A stretch of DNA of 64,000 nucleotides from Rhodospirillaceae bacterium (GCA_016712715.1 JADJQM010000003.1:558001-622000), one strand, 5' to 3'; shown: positions 53,193 to 63,348, counted from the stretch's first letter. Made by a program: numbers and translations. Notes: generated by a model not told the origin, from the letters alone.

Positions 53193-54920
53193 TTGCCCTT
53201 ATCCTCATTGAGAACTGCAGCCGGTGCAGCCAGCTGCGGTGCCTGCGCCGAAGCCAGCAGCTGCTCGGTGATGCCGCTGGGCAGGCTCGGCAGATCGTCA
53301 TAGCTGTAGGCGTCCTTGCGGAACTGCATGATGCCGGCCTCGTCGACCCAGGCGGTCATGTAGGTGATATGCACCGGCAGCGGGTTCTTCAGCTTGACCA
53401 AGGTGGTCTCCGCGGTCTTCAGCACCTCGTCGATGCGCGTCGCCGGCCATTCGGGATCGTCCTGGAGCAGGAACTTCGAGGTCGACCGGCTGCTGCGTGC
53501 GCACACAACCAGAGCTGAAGAATCGGTCCTGCTTGTCGAACAGCTTCACTGTCGGCGTGCCATGCAGGAACACGGCATGGTCGTTGGGGAAGTCGAACTT
53601 GACAGGACCCAGGGCATTTTCCGGCCCTGGCGCCTGGCGCAGCGTATAGGGGAAGTTGCCAGGCCCGACCGAATGCCAGTCGATTGAATCTGCGCTGACG
53701 CGGTTACCGCTCCTGTCATAGATGGTGAAGCCCTTGGCATCGAGGAATCCAGGATTGGCGCGTTCACGCTTCACTTCGTCGATGGCGGCGATCTTGGCGG
53801 GCGCCGTCCAATCCGGGTTGAGCTTCACGGTGTGGATGACCGAGGACAATGTCGGCGATTTTCGTTCAAGTTTGCCGAAGATGGCCTTGGTATAGAACGT
53901 GACCTTGCCGTCCTCGATCACCTTCACTTCCTGCGAGGGAATGTTGGCGATGAGATGGCGGGGTTCGTATTTCGGCCCCTCGTCGCGCATGCGCTCGAGA
54001 TTGAGGAGGACCTGCTGGACGCGTTCCTCGGCGCTGACGTTCATTTCCTCGATGGTGCGGCCGCCGATGACGCCATCATCATTGAGGCCATGGTTGCGCT
54101 GAAACAGCTCCACCGCCGCCACCAAGGTCGGATCATAAAGCTCGCCGGCGGCCATCTCGGTCAGCGGCAGTTCACCGGTCACGCTGAGGCGCGCGCGAAT
54201 GGCCGGGACGGCGCCATCGCTTTTGCCCGGCTCCAGCTTCTTGACGGACGGCACTTTGGGCCAGCCGCCATGTTCGAACAAGGCCACTTGCTTGGGCAGA
54301 TAGTTGAGCAACGCCCAGAAGCGATAATAGGTCGGCAATTGATCGTTGAGGAGCGCGTCGATGCCCTCGCTGCCCTTGCCCTGCGCATCGCTGATGGCGG
54401 CAAGAATCTGCGCGCCGCGTTCATCCGCTTCGCCGAGATAGGAATTCGCATCGACCGCCGTACCCACAAAGACCGCGGCAAGGATTGCCTCGGCGAGAGC
54501 CTGGTTGTCAGGCGAGGTCGGCACCGGCACGGCTGCCACCGCAGCCTGCACCGGCAGGGGAATCTGAAGACCGGCAGCGATCGCCTTGGGCAGGCGGTCA
54601 TGGAATTTCTGGCCGAGTTCGGAGAGACCCGTCGGCGTGGTGAAGAGCGCCAGCCCGCCATTCTCGGCATAGAAATTGAGGAGACCGGTCCAATCGACCG
54701 GCAGCCCGTCGAACAGCGGATCCTTGGCCAGTTCAGTAAGTGCGGAATCGAGATTGGGAAGATGCATCAAGGCCGGTGCCACGGTGCCGGTATCGACAGC
54801 CACGGATGGCGGCGCATCAAGCGGATCGGGGCGCTCGGCAAAAGCGGGGTACAGCGGGGCAAACGCCAAGCCTGCGGCAAGGATCGCTGCCGGAATCAGT
54901 GATTTGGTCGAACGATTCAT
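53189..54920 (-). pseudogene. L,D-transpeptidase (YkuD/YcbB type), one frameshift
   Basis: From ATG 54920: signal peptide IPAAILAAGLAFAPLYPAFA, a scaffold domain, a peptidoglycan-binding-like helix set (VAAVELFQRNHGLNDDGVIG) and the YkuD catalytic domain with HGTPT and SSGCVR (catalytic Cys). It builds 3-3 cross-links in peptidoglycan. After QQPVDL the frame is lost; the end (KFLLQDDPEWPATRIDEVL, to LNEDKGK) is in another frame, stopping at 53189. One extra or two missing bases at about 53476-53486 explain this. The active site precedes the shift. About 576 residues if repaired. Confidence 0.85.
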
Positions 54921-55103
54921 GTCAACTTCATCCCACAATACGTCGTGCGCTCAGGGCATCCCGGCGCTTTGTCGTCCCCCGCTATATATAAGCTGCCCCC
55001 GGCTGTCACCGCTAGTCCCGCGACCTTGTGATGCGGGTCACGCGCAAGAGTGGCGGCAAGGCCGGATCGCGCCTTGTTCCAGGCCTTTTGCCTAAATTTG
55101 TCG

Positions 55104-57170
55104 CTAACCCTGGGCCAGAGCAGGACGACCGAACGCTGTCACGGAAACCATCGATTCCATGAAAATCCTGAGGCCGCCGGCCTGTTCGAAGACCTTGTCG
55201 GCCCGCTCGTGATTGAACTCGATATCGACGGCGCCGGCCTTCTTGGCCATGGCGCCGGCCTCCTCGCCCGCCACGTCGCGCGCAAAGGCGGCGGCGGTCT
55301 CAAGGTCGATGAAGTCCTTGAGCCCGTTCGGCAGATGCGCGCGGAAAACGCCCTCGGTCGGTTGCGTGATCGTGATGGCAACGCGTTGCATGACACCGCC
55401 AGCCACCGCCCCCACCGCGTTCGACACATCGGCGTGCGGCGGGATGATGAGTTCGGTGCGCAGTCGGCGCGCAATCTCGCCGTAATAGCTGCCGACCGGA
55501 GCCCCGATCGCCACCAGCGGGAAATTGAGCTTGAGCGCCACGTCAATGAGGCTGGCGGCCCCCTGATCGGGGCTCAGTGAGCGGTCGACCAGATAGCGCC
55601 CAAGCGTGCCCCAATGATGCGTATCGATCCCCGCCTGCTCGGCGATGGCGGTATCGAGAATGACGCGGCCCGATTGCACCACCACCTGTTCGACGATGGC
55701 ATCGGCCAGTTCCTTGCCGTCCTTGGGTGGAACCCAGCCGGCGAAGGGTGCGCGGCGCAGGAACAATTCGGCGCCGATCTCAGCCGCTTCGACACACCAG
55801 CTTGTCTGGCGCCCCAGCACATGGGCGGCGTCGGATGGTGTCAGGCCGCTGATGATGACGAGGCCGCGATCGACAAGGCGCGCCAGATGCCGGCCGATGG
55901 CCGGGCTGAAGATGAGGTCCGCCAGCGCCACCGGCCCGCCGCCAAGCGCTTCCCAGACTTTCATCTGGCCCTCGCTCAAGCCTTCGCTGCCGGTATCGAG
56001 CGGTCGCTGGCGCAAGGCCAACTGGCCGCGATAGGCCATCACGTCTTCATTGGCCAATTGTGCACGCAGCGTATCGAGCACTTTGGGATAGAGCTGGGCC
56101 AGCAGGCTCAGCGCCACGACGCGGCGCGGGCCGACCATGAAACCATGATGTTCGTCGATACGCACTTCGCTGTCGCCGCCCAGACCATAGGTGTGGACCG
56201 CGACCGCTTCGACCATCGTGCGCCAGCCACCGACCACGGCGCCTTCCTTGTTCAGGACGGGCCGCCCATGGCGCAGCATGGCAATGTCGGTGGTGGTGCC
56301 ACCCATGTCCGAAACCATCACGGTATCGGCGCCCGAGAGATGCCGCGCGCCGACCAGGCTGGCGGCCGGACCGGAGAGGATAGTTTCAACCGGACAGGTG
56401 AGCGCTACCTGCTGGTCGATGAGCGACCCATCGCCCTTCACCACCATCAGCGGTGCCTTGATCCCCTGTTCGGCAAGAAGGCCGCTCACTGCGCGGATTA
56501 ACTGCTGCAATTGCGGGATGAGCCGTGCGTTGAGTGCCACGGTGAGGGCGCGGCGCGGTGCATCCAGCTTAGAGGTCAGTTCATGGCCGCAGCTCACCGG
56601 CTTGTCGGTGAGTTCGCGGATCATCTGCCGGACCGCAATTTCATGAGATGGATTGCGTACCGAGAAATAGCCGGAGACGGCAAAGGCCGCGACCTTGGGT
56701 GCATGCGCAAGGATCGCACCGCGGATCGCCTCGACATCGAGGGGCGCCTGTTCGTCGCCGGTGGGCCTATGACCGCCCGTCGCAAACACGACCGGATCCG
56801 ACCCCAACGCCTGCTTGAGGCCGGCGCGCTCCAGTGCCTTCACATCGTAACCCAGCAGAATGAGGCAGATGGGCGCCCCATGGCCTTCGACAATGGCATT
56901 CGTCGCCAGTGTCGTTGACATCGACACCAAGGCGATGTCGGCAGGTTTCACCCCCGCGGGCAGACGCGGCAGGACAGCCTCGATGGCGCCTTTCAGGCCG
57001 ATCGCCAGATCATGCTTGGTGGTCAAGGATTTTGCCGTCGCCAGTACACCCCCGTGGACGAGCTTGGCGTCGGCATGGGTGCCGCCACTGTTGGCGGCTC
57101 CCTTTGCCTGGTCGAACAACACGGCATCGGTATAGGTGCCACCGGTATCCAGGCCGAGCAGAATGGGCAC
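55104..57170 (-). CDS. hyuA: hydantoinase/oxoprolinase family protein (HyuA type)
   Basis: 688 residues from GTG 57170, preceded by AAGGAAGAATC. The actin-like fold shows LLGLDTGGTYTDAVLFD at the N-terminus, then CPVETILSGPAASLVGARHL, MVSDMGGTTTDIAML and GGDSEVRI. Such subunits hydrolyse cyclic amides such as hydantoins or 5-oxoproline using ATP and usually pair with a HyuB subunit. No HyuB gene is adjacent, so this may be a stand-alone oxoprolinase-like protein. Substrate not known. Confidence 0.88.
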   Translation of the reverse strand: MPILLGLDTGGTYTDAVLFDQAKGAANSGGTHADAKLVHGGVLATAKSLTTKHDLAIGLKGAIEAVLPRLPAGVKPADIALVSMSTTLATNAIVEGHGAPICLILLGYDVKALERAGLKQALGSDPVVFATGGHRPTGDEQAPLDVEAIRGAILAHAPKVAAFAVSGYFSVRNPSHEIAVRQMIRELTDKPVSCGHELTSKLDAPRRALTVALNARLIPQLQQLIRAVSGLLAEQGIKAPLMVVKGDGSLIDQQVALTCPVETILSGPAASLVGARHLSGADTVMVSDMGGTTTDIAMLRHGRPVLNKEGAVVGGWRTMVEAVAVHTYGLGGDSEVRIDEHHGFMVGPRRVVALSLLAQLYPKVLDTLRAQLANEDVMAYRGQLALRQRPLDTGSEGLSEGQMKVWEALGGGPVALADLIFSPAIGRHLARLVDRGLVIISGLTPSDAAHVLGRQTSWCVEAAEIGAELFLRRAPFAGWVPPKDGKELADAIVEQVVVQSGRVILDTAIAEQAGIDTHHWGTLGRYLVDRSLSPDQGAASLIDVALKLNFPLVAIGAPVGSYYGEIARRLRTELIIPPHADVSNAVGAVAGGVMQRVAITITQPTEGVFRAHLPNGLKDFIDLETAAAFARDVAGEEAGAMAKKAGAVDIEFNHERADKVFEQAGGLRIFMESMVSVTAFGRPALAQG

Positions 57171-57470
57171 GATTCTTCCTTCACATACTTGAGCAGATTG
57201 GTCGGGTTTGGCCCCGATATGGCGTCATCCCATGGGCGCGGTCAAGCGGTCCGGCGGCGAAATCTGGCCTATTTTTCCCATCTTGCCGCAGGTTTTGGTC
57301 GGGCCGGGCCTGCTGGGGGCGCTTGCTCCCTGGTTCTTGCCCCATATGATGCGGGTGCGGTCGATGGTCTGAACGCGTAGAGTGTGGCGAACGGACCAGG
57401 AAGGCGATTCGGGCGGGGGACGACCCGGTCGAATGCGTCGGTCCGCATGCCACTATTGGGGAATGGCAAT
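57171..57470. other. divergent promoter region, hyuA and beta-barrel gene
   Basis: About 300 bp between two divergent genes. An open frame extends the beta-barrel gene upstream to 57384, but the signal peptide and the GGGGAA ribosome site fix its start at 57471. No clear promoter or operator was read here. Confidence 0.45.
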
Positions 57471-58838
57471 ATGATTTGCGATCGACTGCACCGGCATTTC
57501 TGCGGCGACCAGACATGGCGGATCGTCCTGCCGCTGCTGGTCTTCAGCCTGTGCCTCGCTCCGCCCGCGCACGCTGAGACGGCGGACGGCCTGCCGGCAG
57601 CCGAGGCCGTGACCTATGACCAGGTCCTGGCCGACCCCGACAATATCGAACTCAGTTATCTCTACGCCATCAGCCAGATCCGCAGATCGGATCTGCTCGG
57701 TGCCTCGGCGACGCTGGACCGCCTGATCCTGCTGGCGCCGAAGGAACCCAATATCCGCGCGTTGCGCGCGATCGTGCTCTACCGCCTCGACAACCTGCGC
57801 GAGGCGGAGAAGGAGTTCGCTGATCTGCTGACGCTCGACCTCGACCCGGAATTGCGCAGCGGCATCGAACGCTACGCGGCCGAACTGGACAGGCGCGGTC
57901 AGCAGACCCGCATGAACCTGCTCACCAGCATCGGCTATCAATATGATACCAACCGCGCCGGCGCACCCAATTCCGGCCAGGTACGCACCTTCCTCGGCAC
58001 TTTCGATCTCGAAGGCGAAGGCCGCAAGGAAGACGATCACAGCCTGACCAGCCTCATCCGCTTTGGCATCGAACACGACCTTGCCACACAGAACCGCAAC
58101 ACGCTGTTCGGCTCGGTGAGCGGCTATGGCGCGGATCAGTTCCAGCTGGATGATTTCGATACTGTAGATCTCAGCGCGCAGGTCGGCGGCCGGTTCGAGT
58201 TCGGCGCTATCTTCCTGACACCATCGGTCAGCTATGATCACCTGATCATGGATGGCGACAGCTATATCGACAGCATCGGCGCCAGCCTGCGCGCCGACAT
58301 GCGCATCAACGATCCTGTCAATCTGTGGATCCGGGGCGACATGGCGTGGATCGACTATGCCAACACGACGCTCTATCCGACCGGCGATTTGCAATCCGGC
58401 GGCGATGTCGGTATCACCGTTGGCAGTGACTTCTATCTTGGCACTGATCATAGACTGACCGTCAGCGCCACCCATCACGGCTACAATTCGGACCAGGATT
58501 GGGAGAGCTTCGTCGGCGAAAGAGTGAACGTCAACCACACCTGGCTGATTGGCGGTGGCGCCTTCCTGCTCACCGACGTGTTCGCCGAATATGACAATTA
58601 CGACATGGCTGATCCGATCACCGGCGAGACCGAGCGTGACGACTGGATCTATCGCGGTCGCCTGACCTTGGGCGTGCCGGTGCAGACTCTGGTCGGTGCC
58701 AAGGAATGGCCGACCTTGCTTGATGGCCTGACGCTCTCGATCTACGGCGAGTATTACCGGGCCGATTCCAACATCACCAACTATGAATACGACAATGCGC
58801 GCGGTGGCATGACCATCAGCAAGCGGTGGCAGTTCTAG
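57471..58838 (+). CDS. TPR plus outer-membrane beta-barrel protein (Slam/DUF560-like)
   Basis: 455 residues from ATG 57471. Signal peptide IVLPLLVFSLCLAPPAHA, then a tetratricopeptide-like helical part (ATLDRLILLAPKEPNIRALR, AEKEFADLLTLDLDPELR), then a barrel of about 300 residues of alternating strands that begins LLTSIGYQYDTNRAGAP and ends in aromatic Phe (ISKRWQF). N-terminal TPR plus C-terminal barrel is the layout of Slam proteins, which place proteins on the outer surface, and the YDTN..AP start resembles their first strand. The two FecR-domain genes downstream would be candidate cargo. This link is inference. Confidence 0.72.
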   Translation: MICDRLHRHFCGDQTWRIVLPLLVFSLCLAPPAHAETADGLPAAEAVTYDQVLADPDNIELSYLYAISQIRRSDLLGASATLDRLILLAPKEPNIRALRAIVLYRLDNLREAEKEFADLLTLDLDPELRSGIERYAAELDRRGQQTRMNLLTSIGYQYDTNRAGAPNSGQVRTFLGTFDLEGEGRKEDDHSLTSLIRFGIEHDLATQNRNTLFGSVSGYGADQFQLDDFDTVDLSAQVGGRFEFGAIFLTPSVSYDHLIMDGDSYIDSIGASLRADMRINDPVNLWIRGDMAWIDYANTTLYPTGDLQSGGDVGITVGSDFYLGTDHRLTVSATHHGYNSDQDWESFVGERVNVNHTWLIGGGAFLLTDVFAEYDNYDMADPITGETERDDWIYRGRLTLGVPVQTLVGAKEWPTLLDGLTLSIYGEYYRADSNITNYEYDNARGGMTISKRWQF

Positions 58839-58877
58839 CTATTTGCGCGATGACATCTGTGTTGAGGAGGAGCTGAT

Positions 58878-60116
58878 ATGCGATCCGCACGACAGATACT
58901 GATCTTTGGCAGTGTCGCCGGCCTTTTTGCCGTGCTCGCTCCGGAAGGGGCAGCGGCAGAGGTGGGTGCGCCCGCCGGCGTCGCCGGCGCCGTTTCCGGT
59001 TCGGTCGGGCTGGTTTCGCCGGCCAAGCAGATTGCAACACCGGTCGCGGTCAGTTCCGGCGACGGCATTGTCATGGGTGATGGCTTGAGCACCGGGACTG
59101 AATCGCGCCTGCAGGTCATGCTGCTGGATGAATCGGCGATCACGCTTGGGCCCGACGCACAACTGACAATCGACGAATTCGTCTTCGATCCAGCCAACAC
59201 AAATGCCAATGCCTTGAGCGCCAGCCTGGCCAAAGGTGCCTTTCGCCTCGTGACGGGCGCCATCGCCCGGCAGAATCCTGATGGCACGACGCTCACCCTT
59301 CCCAATGCCGTGCTCACGATCCGCGGCACGACTGTGATCGGGGCCTGCGCCGCCACCTGCGTCGTGGCACTGTCCGGCAGCGGCGACGAAAACACTGTGG
59401 GCAAGAAGCCCAGCGTGGTGACGCTCAAATCCGGCAAGTCGGAAGTCGTGCTGAAGCGTGCCGGCTTCTTTGTCGAGATCGACGCCGATGGCGACATCAG
59501 CGCGCCGCAGGAACTGACCGAGGCGGTCGAGGCGAGATTTGCCGGTCTGTTTACTGCCGTCAATGCGCCTGGCGATGGGGCCTTGCGCGACACTGTACAG
59601 GGACCACGAGGTGGCGAGGTCATCCTCGCCTCCGGCCAACCGGTGCAGGAAGGCGGGCCATTCGCCCATGACCAGCGCGATTTCGAAATGGCCGATCGGC
59701 TCGATGGCAATGACACTTTCGAAGCCACGTCGAACTTGCCGATCAATCAGGTTCGCTACTATACGGACACTGTGCCGATTGCCTTTGCTGGCGCGTCCGG
59801 TGGTGGCAATTACGGCATTGATTACACGCTCAACCTCGCCGAGCGAAGCTTCACCGGCAATCTGCTGCTCAATTGCGCGACCTGCTCCGCCGGTGCCTTC
59901 ACCACCACGATTCCGCTGCTGGTCAGTCCTTTCGACAACGGCTTGCATCTGGTCGAGAGCGGTTTCGTGCTCGACCCGACGGCCGCCAATGATACCTTCA
60001 ACATCAATTACGTGATCGGTCCCAAGAATATCGGCGCGGTGGTGCAATATGATGTCGATGGGACAGGCGGTACGCTGCCGTCTGTTGGCACCGGGGTCGC
60101 GCCGATCGTGCCGTGA
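58878..60116 (+). CDS. FecR-domain exported protein (copy 1)
   Basis: 412 residues with GAGGAGGAGC RBS. Sec signal (ILIFGSVAGLFAVLAPEGAAA). FecR domain at about residues 35-180: GAVSGSVGLVSPAKQ, DGLSTGTESRLQVMLLDESA, LTIDEFVFDP, LTIRGTTVIGACAATCVV with two conserved Cys. The C-terminal 180 residues are strand-rich (YGIDYTLNLAERSFTGNLLL) and look like a small barrel, as in Slam-exported proteins. No lipobox, so not an obvious lipoprotein. Lies 39 bp after the barrel gene. FecR normally senses from the periplasm; here no membrane helix or sigma factor is nearby. Confidence 0.85.
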   Translation: MRSARQILIFGSVAGLFAVLAPEGAAAEVGAPAGVAGAVSGSVGLVSPAKQIATPVAVSSGDGIVMGDGLSTGTESRLQVMLLDESAITLGPDAQLTIDEFVFDPANTNANALSASLAKGAFRLVTGAIARQNPDGTTLTLPNAVLTIRGTTVIGACAATCVVALSGSGDENTVGKKPSVVTLKSGKSEVVLKRAGFFVEIDADGDISAPQELTEAVEARFAGLFTAVNAPGDGALRDTVQGPRGGEVILASGQPVQEGGPFAHDQRDFEMADRLDGNDTFEATSNLPINQVRYYTDTVPIAFAGASGGGNYGIDYTLNLAERSFTGNLLLNCATCSAGAFTTTIPLLVSPFDNGLHLVESGFVLDPTAANDTFNINYVIGPKNIGAVVQYDVDGTGGTLPSVGTGVAPIVP

Positions 60117-60226
60117 TTCCGGCCCGTTTGCCGAAAGCGTGGCCTTCGGGCTTGCCGAAATCCGCAGCTTCAGGCCATGCTGCGGCAATGACCGAACATG
60201 ACGCAAGCTCAAGGAGCTCTCTGAGA

Positions 60227-61444
60227 ATGCCCAGCAACAGACATCTGCTACCAATGGGCGTTATGCTGGCTTTGTTGATGCCCTGCACTGCCTTTGCCAT
60301 GGGAGAACCAGCGGGCGTCGCCGGTGCCGTTTCCGGCGCCGTTGGATTGGTCTCTCCAGCCAAGCAGATCGTAACGCCGGTCGCGGTCAGCTCGGGTGAC
60401 GGCATTGTCCTGGGCGACGAGCTGTCGACTGGCGCCGATTCACGCCTGCAGGTGATGCTGCTGGATGAATCGGCGATCACGCTCGGGCCTGATGCCGAAC
60501 TGACCATCGACGAATTCGTCTTCGATCCTGCCAGCACCAATGTAAATGCCTTGAGCGCCAGCCTCGCCAAGGGCGCCTTTCGCCTGGTGACCGGCGCCAT
60601 CGCCCGGCAGAATCCGGAAGGCACCGCCCTCGCCCTGCCCAATGCCGTGCTCACCATTCGAGGCACCACGGTCATCGGTGCCTGTGCAGCGACCTGTGTG
60701 GTTGCGCTGGGTGGAACCGGTGATGCCAACAATGCCGGGAAGAGGCCGAGCTCAGTCACCCTGAAATCCGCCAGAAACGAAGTGGTGCTGAAGCGCGCTG
60801 GCTACTTCGTCGAGATCGACGCCGATGGGCAGATCAGCGAACCGCGGGAGTTGACGGCCGAGATTGAACAACGCTTTGCCGATCTGTTTGTACCAATGAC
60901 GACGCCTGGCGGCGGGGCCGGCAATTTTCAGCCGGCTCCCGCGAGCATCATCGGCCTTTCTGGCCAGCCGACCCAGGAAGGCAGCCCCCTTGCCGTCAAC
61001 CAACGTACCTTCGAGGATGCCGATCAGCTCGACGGCAATGACACCTTTGAAGCAACCACCAACTTGCCGGTAAGCGAGATCAATTATGCGAGCGGTGCCA
61101 TCGGCTTTGCCGGCGGCTCGGGCGACGGAGACTATTATGTCAACTATTCGCTCAACCTCGCGGCCCGCAGCTTCGATGGCAGTCTGACCATTGATCACCA
61201 GGATGAAGGCTTCATCACCACCCTGCCGCTGCTGGCCGATCCCTTCACCCAAGGTCTCAGCCTGGTGGAGTCAGGTTCCGTGCCGAATGCGCTGCTCTCG
61301 GCTGCACCCAACCCCGACGCCACCTTCAACTTCGCCTACACGATCAGCCAAAGTGGTATTGATACCGCCTTCCAATACGATCAAGACGGTCCCTTGACCG
61401 CGCCACCGTCCACCGGTACCGGCGTTGCGCCGGCCGTCCCCTAA
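60227..61444 (+). CDS. FecR-domain exported protein (copy 2, tandem paralogue)
   Basis: 405 residues from ATG 60227, behind AAGGAG at 60211-60216; the frame opens earlier, but that part overlaps the end of copy 1. Signal MGVMLALLMPCTAFA. The FecR part is nearly identical to copy 1 (GAVGLVSPAKQIVTPVAV, LLDESAITLGPDAELTIDEF, VIGACAATCVVAL). The C-terminal strand-rich part is more divergent (YYVNYSLNLAARSFDGSLTI, then the ending VGTGVAP-like STGTGVAPAVP). The tandem copy argues for duplication with divergence of the exposed part. Confidence 0.85.
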   Translation: MPSNRHLLPMGVMLALLMPCTAFAMGEPAGVAGAVSGAVGLVSPAKQIVTPVAVSSGDGIVLGDELSTGADSRLQVMLLDESAITLGPDAELTIDEFVFDPASTNVNALSASLAKGAFRLVTGAIARQNPEGTALALPNAVLTIRGTTVIGACAATCVVALGGTGDANNAGKRPSSVTLKSARNEVVLKRAGYFVEIDADGQISEPRELTAEIEQRFADLFVPMTTPGGGAGNFQPAPASIIGLSGQPTQEGSPLAVNQRTFEDADQLDGNDTFEATTNLPVSEINYASGAIGFAGGSGDGDYYVNYSLNLAARSFDGSLTIDHQDEGFITTLPLLADPFTQGLSLVESGSVPNALLSAAPNPDATFNFAYTISQSGIDTAFQYDQDGPLTAPPSTGTGVAPAVP

Positions 61445-61465
61445 ATTGAACAACCAGGATTGATC

Positions 61466-63061
61466 ATGCGTGATTTCCACAAGCCCGGCCGCTCCGCCAT
61501 CTATGCGAGCGACGGCGCCGCCGCCACCTCTCATCCGCTGGCCACCGTTGCCGCCCTCGACTGCCTGAAGGCCGGTGGCAATGCAATCGATGCGGCTATC
61601 ACCGCCTCCGCCGTGCTGGCCGTGGTCGAACCGGCGATGACGGGCATTGGCGGTGATTGCTTTGTATTGCTCTCGAAAGGCGGCAGCGACGACATCATCG
61701 CCTATAACGGCAATGGCGCCGCCCCCCTGAAGGCCGAGCCGGGTTTTTTCCAGGAGCGCGGCATCACCGAGATCGCCGCGGATTCGGTTCATGCGGTGAC
61801 GATACCCGGCGCCATCGAAGCCTGGTGTCGGCTCGCGGCCGATCACGGCACTTTCGGCATCGACCGCCTGTTGCGCCCCGCCATCCATTACGCCGAGGCG
61901 GGATTCCCCGTGGCACCGCGCGTCGCCCATGACTGGGCGCAGGAAGAAGAAAAGCTGCGGCGCGACCCGGCGGCTGCCGGCAGCTACCTCGTCGATAGCC
62001 ATGCGCCCAAGCTCGGCGACAAAGTACGGCTGCCCCTCCTCGCCAAGACACTGCGCGAGATCGCGACCAAAGGTGCCGCCGGCTTCTATCAAGGCTGGGT
62101 GGCCGAGGACATGGCATCCTCCATGGCGGCGCAAGGCGGGCTCCATGCATTGGAGGACTTCGCCCGCCACAAGGGCGAATACGTGAAGCCGATCGCCACC
62201 GACTATCACGATGTGAAGCTGTGGGAATGTCCGCCGCCGGGCCAGGGCCTGACCGCGCTCCTCATGCTCAACATCCTCAAGGCCTATGGGCCAGAGCATG
62301 CCGGCAGCGATCCGCTCGGACCTGACCGCCTGCACCTGCAGCTGGAAGCCGCCAAGCTGGCCTATCGCGAGCGCAATGCGCATATCGCGGACCCGGCCTT
62401 CGCCAAGGTGTCGGTCGAGGGCCTCCTGTCTGGATCGCATGCCAAGGCGCTGGCCGGGCTGATCAAGGCCGACAGGGCCCTCGATCTCGGCGCCATCGGC
62501 CAGTTCCCCAAGCATCCGGACACTATCTATCTCACAGTCGTTGACCGCGATCGCAACGCGGTGAGCTTCATCAACTCGGTCTATTACGGTTTCGGCAGCG
62601 GCCGCATGGCACCCAAATCCGGGGTGCTGATGCAGAATCGTGGCGCCTGCTTCGTGGTCGATCCCCAGCACCCGAACTGCATCGGGCCTGGCAAGCGCTC
62701 GATGCACACGATCATCCCGGCGATGGTGACCAAGGGCGGCAAGGCGGTCATGCCTTACGGCGTCATGGGCGGCGATTACCAGCCGGTGGGCCAGGTCCAT
62801 GCGCTGACCAACATGCTCGATTACGGCATGGACCCGCAGGCGGCGCTCGACTGCCCCCGCGCCTTCTATGATGAGGGGACCTATCTGGTCGAAACCGGTA
62901 TTCCAGCCGCGACGGTCCAAGCATTGTCGGCCCGCGGCCATAATGTGCAGCTGAGCGAGGACCCGTTAGGGGGCGGTCAGGCCATCTGGATCGATTGGCA
63001 GCGCGGTGTCCTCATTGCCGGTTCCGATCCCCGCAAGGACGGCTGCGCCCTGGGATACTGA
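61466..63061 (+). CDS. ggt: gamma-glutamyltransferase family protein
   Basis: 531 residues from ATG 61466. Ntn-hydrolase features: ATSHPLATVAALDCLKAGGNAIDAAI, MTGIGGDCFVLL, PGAIEAWCRL, the region HPDTIYLTVVD that holds the nucleophile-type Thr, then FGSGRMAPKSGVLMQNRG and GKRSMHTIIPAMV. Family members transfer or hydrolyse gamma-glutamyl groups such as that of glutathione. No signal peptide is visible, so it may be cytoplasmic, unlike the periplasmic E. coli Ggt. It may act on another acyl peptide. Confidence 0.9.
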   Translation: MRDFHKPGRSAIYASDGAAATSHPLATVAALDCLKAGGNAIDAAITASAVLAVVEPAMTGIGGDCFVLLSKGGSDDIIAYNGNGAAPLKAEPGFFQERGITEIAADSVHAVTIPGAIEAWCRLAADHGTFGIDRLLRPAIHYAEAGFPVAPRVAHDWAQEEEKLRRDPAAAGSYLVDSHAPKLGDKVRLPLLAKTLREIATKGAAGFYQGWVAEDMASSMAAQGGLHALEDFARHKGEYVKPIATDYHDVKLWECPPPGQGLTALLMLNILKAYGPEHAGSDPLGPDRLHLQLEAAKLAYRERNAHIADPAFAKVSVEGLLSGSHAKALAGLIKADRALDLGAIGQFPKHPDTIYLTVVDRDRNAVSFINSVYYGFGSGRMAPKSGVLMQNRGACFVVDPQHPNCIGPGKRSMHTIIPAMVTKGGKAVMPYGVMGGDYQPVGQVHALTNMLDYGMDPQAALDCPRAFYDEGTYLVETGIPAATVQALSARGHNVQLSEDPLGGGQAIWIDWQRGVLIAGSDPRKDGCALGY

Positions 63062-63348
63062 CATTAACCATCAGGATTTCTCAACGAATCCAGAACGTTG
63101 CGGCGATTTCGGGAATTTTACTTTGCATTTGCGGCAAGGCTGTGTCACCTTTCGGGCATAGCTTGGTCGTCTGTCTTTGGCGGCGGCCCGGTGATCAGTT
63201 CGGGGATAATGTTAACCATTATGAGGAATGATCCGGTGGAGCCGGATTTTGGCGTGGAGATCGTGGGGACGATTCGCGCCGGTCTTACCTAGCAACGCGA
63301 TATGTGGCCTCCGGGGGTGTCCCGGGCGCCTAGGGAGATTGGAAAGAT

